Below are positions 55,494 through 62,944 of a stretch of DNA of 62,944 nt, in pieces (the stretch's first letter is position 1; every line of letters begins with the position of its first letter). Position numbers and translations under genes: made by a program. This DNA is from Arsenophonus sp052174455 (GTDB taxonomy: Bacteria > Pseudomonadota > Gammaproteobacteria > Enterobacterales > Enterobacteriaceae). The notes beneath the pieces were generated by a model that did not search any database, had not been told where the DNA came from, and saw only the letters and a list, made by a program, of their open reading frames with translations. Location of the stretch: positions 1 to 62,944 of the forward strand of contig JBQMRP010000066.1 of NCBI GenBank assembly GCA_052174455.1, read 5' to 3'.

Positions 55494-56048
55494 CCTTATT
55501 ATCATGATATTTTGCCATTAACTTATATACTCATAACCATCTTTCTATAAATAGAGCTGTATGACGAGGGTTTATATAATGATTTAAGACCAAACAATTA
55601 GGTAAGATCAAACTATTTATTAATAGGCTTATTTCGTAAACTGGTGAAGTGGATAAAGTAAAAATTTCTATCAGATAAAAAATTGGCAAGCTCAGATTAT
55701 TCAGACATCATGTTTTCTGTTAAAACAGAAAATTGTAATTCTAAAAATATAAGCAAAAATTAAAAAAAAATTTAATATGTCATAGTTAAGATATCGTGAA
55801 GAATTTAAAATTCTTAAAGAAGCTTGCGCTAGCTATTGATTTTATCTTATGTTAACTAACGGTATTTAGTTAAAGTATTGTATGGAAATTTTAAAAATTA
55901 TATTAATGTTAGTGTAAAAATTACTCCTCATATTTATAGCTCTATCATCGATAGAGGAACCGGCATACCCGTTCTTATTATATTATAGACCTTATTGATG
56001 ATAAATAATCAGTTTATTAATTCTGTTGCACTCTAAATGATTAAAAAG
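55494..56048. other. Intergenic region, nothing identified
   Basis: About 555 bp downstream of rnpB on the minus strand. All frames are closed and no repeat family matches. Confidence 0.6.
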
Positions 56049-56049
56049 T

Positions 56050-56088
56050 AAAACCCCATTGTAAATTCACTCATAATGGGGTTTTTAA
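56050..56088 (-). terminator. Intrinsic terminator of rnpB
   Basis: Stem aaaccccatt / aatggggttt with a 14-base loop. On the minus strand it is followed by actttttaa, ending about 10 bases past the RNase P RNA 3' end. T-rich on both sides, so it can also work for the plus strand. Confidence 0.85.
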
Positions 56089-56096
56089 TATTTTAG

Positions 56097-56457
<361 letters not shown>

Positions 56458-56524
56458 AATACTAAATTATATGAGTTTAACATTAATTGTATAGTTATTT
56501 TATCTTAGCTAGCTAAGATAAAAT

Positions 56525-57388
56525 CTACTTGATTGCACTATCGGTATTAACTTGTTGTTTAAGGACATATTTATATAATACATTCTTTTTTAAACCATAA
56601 ATTTCTGCTGTAATGGCTACTGCTTTTTTTAACGGTAATGATTGTTGTAATAATGCTAATGTTTTCATCGTATCAAAGGGAATGGCTACGTTACTATCTT
56701 TTGCTACTCGATAGCCCTCAACTACCAATACCATTTCACCACGATAACGATTTTTATCGAATTTTACCCAATCAAGAAGTTCTCCAACGGGTAAACCATA
56801 AATTGATTCCCAAGTTTTTGTCAATTCTCGAGCTAAGACAACATAACGCTTAGCTCCCCAAATAGCGACCATATCCGCTAATGTATCTAATAAACGATGA
56901 GGTGATTCGTAAAAAATAACTGTTCTAGACTCCTCTATTAACCTTTGTAATATCTCTTGTCGAGCCTTCTGTTTTGCTGGCAAAAATCCTTCATAACAAA
57001 AGCGATTTGAAGTGATACCGGCAGCAGAAAGGGCTGTAATTGCTGCACATGCCCCTGTTAAAGGAACTACCCGAATATCTGTTTGTCGACAGTACTTTAC
57101 TAAATGACAACCAGGATCATTAATTAGCGGTGTTCCCCCATCAGAAACTAATGCTATACTTAGTCCCTGTTTTAATTGAGGAATTAATTGATCTGTTTTT
57201 TTTTGTTCATTATGCTTATGTAAGGACATCATACGAGTATTAATACCAAAATGCTGCAATAATAAATATGTACGCCGAGTATCTTCAGCTGCAATAAGAT
57301 CTACTTGCTTAAGAATCTGTAATGCTCGCAGAGTGATATCATCCAAATTGCCAATAGGAGTTGGCACAATATATAGCGTTGATATCAT
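56525..57388 (-). CDS. rsmI: 16S rRNA (cytidine1402-2'-O)-methyltransferase
   Basis: Methylates the ribose of C1402 in the decoding centre of 16S rRNA with S-adenosylmethionine. The product matches E. coli RsmI (286 residues) throughout: LYIVPTPIGNLDDITLRAL, VDLIAAEDTRRT, ALVSDGGTPLINDPG, RFCYEGFLPAKQKAR and YVVLARELTKTWE. I place the start at the internal ATG giving MISTLYIV (287 residues), because AGAGG lies 6 bases upstream of it. The ATG eleven codons earlier has no ribosome-binding site. lpoA, which diverges from rsmI in relatives, is gone; an IS256 relic begins about 220 bases upstream. Confidence 0.96.
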   Translation of the reverse strand: MISTLYIVPTPIGNLDDITLRALQILKQVDLIAAEDTRRTYLLLQHFGINTRMMSLHKHNEQKKTDQLIPQLKQGLSIALVSDGGTPLINDPGCHLVKYCRQTDIRVVPLTGACAAITALSAAGITSNRFCYEGFLPAKQKARQEILQRLIEESRTVIFYESPHRLLDTLADMVAIWGAKRYVVLARELTKTWESIYGLPVGELLDWVKFDKNRYRGEMVLVVEGYRVAKDSNVAIPFDTMKTLALLQQSLPLKKAVAITAEIYGLKKNVLYKYVLKQQVNTDSAIK

Positions 57389-57604
57389 CTCTACCTCTTT
57401 AGATTGGTTAGGTTTATTCATCGTTTATTACAAATAATTAATTAAAATTAATCAATGATAGCTACATTACTGGAAAAGTATCTATTCTTAAATATTTGTT
57501 AAAAACAGTTTAATCTGTATAGCAATACTATTCTTACTTTTATTAGTAAGATGTCATTTCTAAGAATTATTAGCAAATGTGGTGTTTTAGTTATGTTACA
57601 TTTT

Positions 57605-58968
57605 ACTCTGATGCTTCATAAATCTGTTATTCATCCTTAAATTGGGTGGAGTTTACCATCAAGGTCAAGCAGATTGAATTCTCCTGAGTTGCTTTTAACT
57701 TTCTAAGGAGACTATAGTAGCTTAAACATTATTGAAAGGATTGTTATTCTTAAAGCATAATTTTTCGCAAGGCGGATCTTCATAACTTCACTATATCAAA
57801 AAGATAATTCAATTAAATTTATCGCTCTTATTGATGTCCAGTGCAATGACGGAGAAAGGGATAGAATACCAGTCGTTCTTCTCGATTATTCTCCAGCTTC
57901 TTCATCGCTGCAGAATACTCTGAAAACCTTACTAACAAAGCATTAAAGGTTTTGTTAGTGTCATTACGGCTATCTCTGCTAACTTGAGCTCTCGGTAAAA
58001 GCTTAGCCTTAATTTTCGGTTGCATGCTTTTGAAAAGTGAAACCAGTACATCACCTTTTTATATACTAAACAATATTGTGGCGTTGCATGTTCATAAATG
58101 TCTTTGCCATTATATTCAATATTAAGAGCACTATCTTTCGTAGTAACTATAGGAGATATAGTTAAGTTAGGCATTCGCGGGTTCATTAATAAGTTCGGTT
58201 TAGTTCGCCTCTGATTTTTAATCTCTATTTTTAACCGTAATTAGATCTTTAAGCTCATCCTCAGTAACACCGATTTGACAGAAGAAAAGGTAGTCATCTT
58301 GTCTAACAGAATGACATATGCCTTCAGGCAAAAAATAAACGTAGCGCGTATCGCTTAAATCATGCAGGTACTCACTCTTGCCTATATTTTCAAGTTTATT
58401 GATGTTTTAGTCTGCTAATGATGCTGACAGAGAAACTATGTGTTTTTCACTGAAAAGTCCAAAGAATTTCGTAAAAATCTCCGGTGTATTATAAACAATA
58501 TACCTTGCCGATAGGGTCATGGTAGCAACTCTTCGCTACTTTTACACGCTTTAGATAAGGCGGTAATAATGAGCTGTTAAAGTATATTCCACCATTACCG
58601 CTGTGATCTCATTTCTCTGATCTTAGGGCACCTTAATCTCAATATCGTCATACCCGTCTGTATAAGTTTACTGTGGTAAAAATCGTTATAAACGACCATA
58701 AAGTCACGTTAAGCATGTTTGCAGCTTGACTTTTAATCTCAGTTTTAAAAGCGATGCTATTAGCTCCCTCCTTGGCACGCTATTACGGATGAGTTAGTGC
58801 AAATGGAATAAATAGGTAATATCTAGTTTTATGGATACCTAGTAGCCTAGGCCTTTCATAGCACCTCATCTTTTTATTGTTGAAATCATTCACGAAGTTA
58901 ATTAGTAAGGGAATACCACCCGTAACTATCTCAAAAACTCTATACACCAGAAATGAATATAACTCTCT
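57605..58968 (-). mobile_element. IS256-family element, degenerate, near full length
   Basis: Inverted relic. The minus frame at 57828-58025 is a useful family marker: VQPKxKA-like MQPKIKAKLLPRAQ at its start, then TFNALLVRFSEYSAAMKKL and REERLVFYPFLRHCTGHQ, equivalent to the AFDxFVxxYxxKYxKAVExL...FYDFPAEHW block of IS256 transposases. Stops then interrupt the rest. Frames at 57932-58186, 58783-58986 and 58877-59068 are other pieces or antisense. Confidence 0.87.
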
Positions 58969-59678
58969 AGCTCTTGCTGATCTCATTCCTTTACTTATTA
59001 ATATGATTATAGTTCTTAAAAAAAGTATTTTCTTTGCAGGCTTTGATAAGCAGGTAATATACAGTTAAGATAACTGACAGCTTCTGACGAAGACATAACC
59101 CAGACACGCTAGATTTTATTCAATAACTTCTTAAGAATTTCAATACGCAGTTAGCAGAAATAGGTATGAATTTATTAAATAAACAACAAAAACTTATACA
59201 TTTCCCCATTTCCTATTAAAATAGCATGTATTTATTATTTTAATAAACCCATTTCTGCACTAGCTTCTAACTCAGAAGCGACTATTATGAAATATACATA
59301 TTTATATACTGATTGAACTATTATTAGTATTGCTCCACCGTTTTAATACTATTTATTTTGCTGATAAAATTCATGTGATTAATGAAGAATAAGTAGTTAA
59401 ATTCAATAGCCATGATATTCTACTTAAGTTAAATAAATTTTATGTTTAACTTTGGTATTAAGAAATAGGGAAACATAGCTAAAATTAATGCTTAAAAGTA
59501 ATTCAAGTTGCTAGTTAAAATAATATTTTATGTTTTTTTACTGACTATTTCTAACTTTACTTACTGACTAATAGATTGCTTTATCAAAAGATAAATTTTA
59601 TCTGATAGTAGCGATAGTTATCTTGCTAGAGTATGATTGTTTTAAGTAAATAGAAAATTTCTATTAAAATTTAAATTT
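58969..59678. other. Intergenic region, nothing identified
   Basis: About 710 bp, AT-rich, between the IS256 relic and decayed ybfE. In E. coli ybfF and seqA lie on this side of ybfE; no trace of them is readable. Confidence 0.6.
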
Positions 59679-59957
59679 ATGAAAAAGAGCAGATTGATTT
59701 ACAATCCCTGATTTATTCTCCGATGAACTTAGACTAATGGCGTTCGAAAACCAATTCTTTATCTCGACATGAACAATTAAAAATTAATAAACGTAATTAG
59801 TTAAAACGTGATATAAGCAAAAAGATTGTACTGTATTAAATTAAAAATTAATTAGCGTTCTATTGCGCCACTAAATATGCTAGCTCAAGAATAAAAATAA
59901 GCTATAGTGAATTAATAAAACCAATATTATTGGTTTTATTGTCAAAGAAAAATCGAT
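59679..59957 (+). pseudogene. ybfE: Decayed LexA-regulated small protein
   Basis: YbfE is a roughly 97-residue protein encoded just upstream of fldA in enterobacteria. After an ATG at 59679 and a one-base deletion, the frame reads KEQIDLQSLIYSPMNLD, stop, WRSKTNSLSRHEQLKINKRN, stop, LKRDISK, and later RIKISYSELIKPILLVLLSK. This matches KEQTDRTTLDLFAHERRPGRPKTNPLSRDEQLRINKRNQLKRDKV and RNMSRSELIEEMLMQQL of E. coli (positions shown here in pieces). Two stops and the early frameshift disable it. It fixes the ancestral order ybfE-fldA-fur. Confidence 0.9.
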
Positions 59958-60150
59958 GAATTGCAGTTTTACTGATTTTTTTCTTAAAATACATGAAATT
60001 GATGAAGTTATGCAGTTAGTTTAGAAAACTAACGATCAATTAATTGTTAATTAATCTTATTGTTATTATATTTATAATTATTACCGTTAATAACGATAAG
60101 ATTAAGATAACAAAATAACTTTAATTAAAATTAAGAGGTTTATTTACTTT

Positions 60151-60684
60151 ATGGCAATAATAGGTATCTTCTTTGGTAGCGATACTGGCAATACAGAGAA
60201 TATTGCTAAAATGATCCAAGAAACTCTTGGTGGCACTGATATTGCTGAAATTCATGATATTGCTAAAAGCAGCAAAGAAGATGTTGAAGCATTTGATATT
60301 TTACTATTTGGTATTCCTACCTGGTATTATGGTGAAGCGCAGTGTGATTGGGACGATTTCTTTCCGATATTGGAAGAAATTAATTTTACTAATAAGTTAG
60401 TAGCTATTTTCGGTTGTGGCGATCAAGAGGATTATGCGGAATATTTCTGTGATGCTATGGGCGCTGTGAAAGAGATTATTGAACATAACGGTGCTATCAT
60501 TGTTGGGAACTGGTCAACAGAAGGTTACCACTTTGAAGCATCAAAAGGACTTGTTAATGATACCAATTTTATTGGTCTTGCCATTGATGAAGATAGGCAA
60601 CCAGAACTAACCGCTGAGCGGGTAGAAGTCTGGATAAAACAAATATCTAAAGAGTTAAATTTGATAGCTACAATTGATAGCTAG
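60151..60684 (+). CDS. fldA: Flavodoxin 1
   Basis: A low-potential FMN electron carrier needed for IspG/IspH of isoprenoid synthesis, biotin synthase, MetH activation and similar reactions. The 177 residues match E. coli FldA (176). The FMN phosphate loop FFGSDTGNTENIAKMIQ, the aromatic loops TWYYGEAQCDWDDF and GCGDQEDYAEYFCDA, and EDRQPELTAERV are intact. AGAGG lies 12 bases before the ATG, a little far. A perfect 8-bp hairpin (gttagttt / aaactaac, 60015-60033) lies in the upstream region. fur follows after about 150 bases, as in E. coli. Confidence 0.98.
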   Translation: MAIIGIFFGSDTGNTENIAKMIQETLGGTDIAEIHDIAKSSKEDVEAFDILLFGIPTWYYGEAQCDWDDFFPILEEINFTNKLVAIFGCGDQEDYAEYFCDAMGAVKEIIEHNGAIIVGNWSTEGYHFEASKGLVNDTNFIGLAIDEDRQPELTAERVEVWIKQISKELNLIATIDS

Positions 60685-60836
60685 CTGTCAATATTTTTTA
60701 TTTATGATAATTCTTGTAATTTTACAATGATATTATCACATCTATTTTTGTAAAATAGTTTTATATAAATAGTATATCTATTATCAATGTTTTGATATTA
60801 GTGAATTCATTGCTAATGCTACAAGGTAGGATCCGC

Positions 60837-61304
60837 ATGACCGACAACAATAAAGCATTAAAGAATGCAGGGCTTAAGGTAACACTTCCACGTTTAAAAA
60901 TTTTAGAGGTATTACAAGAGCCCGGATGTCATCATGTCAGTGCGGAAGATCTTTATAAAAAACTTATTAATATGGGGGAAGAAATTGGCCTCGCAACGGT
61001 TTATCGTATTCTAAATCAATTTGATGACGTGGGTATTATTACTCGCCATAATTTTGAGGGCGGTAAATCAGTTTTTGAATTAACACAACAACATCATCAT
61101 GACCACTTAATTTGCTTAGACTGTGGCAAAGTTATTGAATTCAGAGATGAATCCATTGATACACAGCAAAAAAATATTGCAGAACGTCATGGTATTAAAT
61201 TATCTAATCATAGTTTATATCTATTTGGGCATTGCTCCAAAAAAGATCATTGTGATGAAAATAATTTGGAGCACCTTGTTTGCAATAGTAAAGAAGAAAA
61301 ATAA
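60837..61304 (+). CDS. fur: Ferric uptake regulator
   Basis: Iron-sensing dimeric repressor of iron acquisition genes. The 155 residues cover the winged-helix DNA-binding domain (MTDNNKALKNAGLKVTLPRL, then HVSAEDLYKKLINMGEEIGL) and the metal-binding dimerisation domain (ELTQQHHHDHLICLDCGKVI, with the CxxC pair, and HSLYLFGHC). The start MTDNN is that of the family, with AAGGTAGGA 6 bases upstream; an upstream in-frame ATG would add 15 unrelated residues. The C-terminal tail is about 7 residues longer than in E. coli and divergent. The translated leader reported before E. coli fur is not open here: the overlapping frame ending at the fur ATGA has several stops. Confidence 0.97.
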   Translation: MTDNNKALKNAGLKVTLPRLKILEVLQEPGCHHVSAEDLYKKLINMGEEIGLATVYRILNQFDDVGIITRHNFEGGKSVFELTQQHHHDHLICLDCGKVIEFRDESIDTQQKNIAERHGIKLSNHSLYLFGHCSKKDHCDENNLEHLVCNSKEEK

Positions 61305-62389
61305 TCCTAGCTACTCACTAATTTTGTTATTAATCAGTTAAAAACAAAAAAAAATGGTAATCTAGTTTCTCCTTTTACTATATAGTGAAGTAATTGTTTC
61401 ATTAGATTATTTTACTTTTTAACCTTCTTGTTCATAGTTAAGAAATTAACTATGCTTGATAAATTTTAATGCGCTACTAAAATTGCTATTTTTATTAAAT
61501 ACTTTGGGAAAGTATTAACTTTACTGATATAATCAATCGCAAAATTTTATCCATCTTCAGAAGAAGATTATCTTCGAGATAATAGTGATTAATATCGTAC
61601 ATGACATTCTCTAAATCTAGACTATCATATTGCTTTAATAAATATCACGCTGTAAAAAACCTAAGTTAAGTTGAAGGCTACTAAATATTATACTGGAATA
61701 TTTTTTTGCTAGATATTTTAGCTTTTAATGTCGCATAAATCGCTAAATCACCAACCTAATAAATAATCACTAATTAAAAGCTAACATTCATTTATAATTC
61801 TTTATCAATTTGAACTAATTATTCTAGATTATCCATTAATTGAATAGTCTACTTATATTAAGTCATTGTCTTTATATTGTTAATAACATATACATTTTAT
61901 ATAATGTAGAGCTAAATCACTTACATATCATAACCGGTGGTTGTATAAAAAAATCTAAATTAAATTTTCTGCACAATCTTATTGCAGAAGGGGGTAAGCT
62001 AGTAATTCAGTGTAACTATTTTTAATAGTCCATTTTATGGATGAAGTTTTTCTACTAGTCATTTTAAACATAAAATCGCTAATTTAGCGATCAATTCTTC
62101 ACTAAGTTGCTTTAAAATTTTTTAATTTACGCATATAAAAAATTAACTAGCAGAATAACTTTTGATAAAGTTATTTACTGCTTACTTTATCTATTTATAA
62201 ATTTAACTTTTGAAAATATGCAAACCCTTTAATAGTTTTTTCTGATATATCCGAGAATAATACTATTATAAATACTTTTTAATGGATAGGTAAAACTAAT
62301 CTTAGGTATCACATTTAGGATGAATGTATGGTTTTTTAAATAATTCAAGATTTAACTTTAAAGTAATTTTTCATGAATTATGGTTATTT
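61305..62389. other. Decayed region downstream of fur
   Basis: About 1.1 kb without a supported gene. A 61-codon open frame at 61840-62025 ends with LNFLHNLIAEGGKLVIQCN, which has the flavour of the last strand of a SAM-dependent methyltransferase domain (LxPGGxLVI), but nothing before it can be aligned. Treat as a possible remnant. Confidence 0.4.
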
Positions 62390-62944
62390 CTTGTATATAG
62401 ATTTTATAGATGCTGACGTATTTTGCAATTAATTTCATGGATAATTTAAAGAACAGAGAGATGATATACCATGAAAATCTACTCTATAGAGTATCTATGA
62501 AACTAGAGATATTACCTGATCTCTTGCATGAACTTATTCGTAATAATACTAGGTGCTGATAGCACCACACCGCTGTTGAAACTGATCTCAAAACTATGCA
62601 ACAATAAGATGTTCAACCTCACTTTATCGTCGTCTGTAATAGCTTTTACCACAGCAAACTTATATAGATTGTTTATTGGCAATGTTGAGATTAAAAATAA
62701 TTAAGAATCGGAGGAAGCGTCTGTAGTCGGTAACGTAATATCCTTCAGGAACTTCTTAGTACCACTTTATCTAAGGGTGAAAAAATCTCGAATAAGTTCA
62801 TGGCATAGTGTTCTACGAATATCCACCGGTAATTTTCAGAAAGCTCTGTAGGCGCTTCTTGGTGAAAAGCACATAATCTCTTTGCCAAAGTACCATCAGT
62901 AGACTAAAACAGCAATGGGTTGAAGAGCATTGCCAATGGTAACT
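62390..62944 (+). mobile_element. IS256-family element, 5' part, runs off the window
   Basis: Starts with the shared 5' end (cttgtatatagattttatag) and the agagagatgatataccat motif, and continues through the region equivalent to the first third of the transposase. Frames are broken. Confidence 0.82.

Overview
The window looks like part of the chromosome of a host-restricted enterobacterial (gammaproteobacterial) symbiont in an advanced state of genome decay. Every recognisable gene is a close homologue of an Escherichia coli/Serratia/Proteus-type gene, and the remaining gene neighbourhoods are enterobacterial: pykA-hexR-zwf, prlC-rsmJ, pdhR-aceE-aceF-lpdA, ftsN-hslV-hslU-menA-rraA and ybfE-fldA-fur. 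Base composition is very AT-rich. I find only 15 intact protein genes, about 16 kb or roughly a quarter of the window. The style resembles reduced insect symbionts such as Serratia symbiotica or Arsenophonus, but I cannot fix the genus from sequence alone.

Layout. 1-5.2 kb: 4.5S RNA gene, a dead IS256-type element and AT-rich desert. 5.2-9.5 kb: pykA and zwf around a decayed hexR. 9.5-16 kb: IS debris, ybhL (Bax-inhibitor-like membrane protein) and galU. 16.5-21 kb: IS256 relic and the prlC-rsmJ operon. 21-27.3 kb: IS1595 and IS91 relics with a large inverted repeat. 27.4-34.1 kb: pyruvate dehydrogenase locus, in which aceE and aceF are intact but pdhR and lpdA are pseudogenes. 34.3-39.5 kb: more IS relics. 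39.6-44.3 kb: ftsN, hslV and hslU intact, menA and rraA decayed. 44.3-53.7 kb: IS relics surrounding a lone intact ytfK. 53.7-57.4 kb: IS481 relic, RNase P RNA gene and rsmI. 57.6-62.9 kb: IS256 relic, decayed ybfE, intact fldA and fur, and a last IS256 relic running off the end.

Insertion-sequence relics from four families (IS256, IS1595, IS91, IS481) occupy roughly 23 kb, more than the intact genes. None has an intact transposase, so a past IS expansion has stopped and is eroding.

Functionally, what survives is housekeeping: glycolysis end step and pentose phosphate entry (PykA, Zwf), acetyl-CoA formation (AceE/AceF), UDP-glucose synthesis (GalU), proteolysis (PrlC, HslUV), 16S rRNA methylation (RsmI, RsmJ), division (FtsN), electron transfer (FldA), iron regulation (Fur), a stringent-response modulator (YtfK), and the RNAs of SRP and RNase P. 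Dedicated local regulators (PdhR, HexR, RraA, YbfE) are dead while their neighbours remain. The most notable points are the loss of E3 (lpdA) beside intact E1/E2, replacement of the lipoylated lysine in the second AceF lipoyl domain, a perfect PdhR operator left without its repressor, a retained heat-shock promoter for hslVU, and a sharply bounded near-identical tract in the inverted repeat that suggests gene conversion. I did not find a convincing new defence, secretion or biosynthetic system here.
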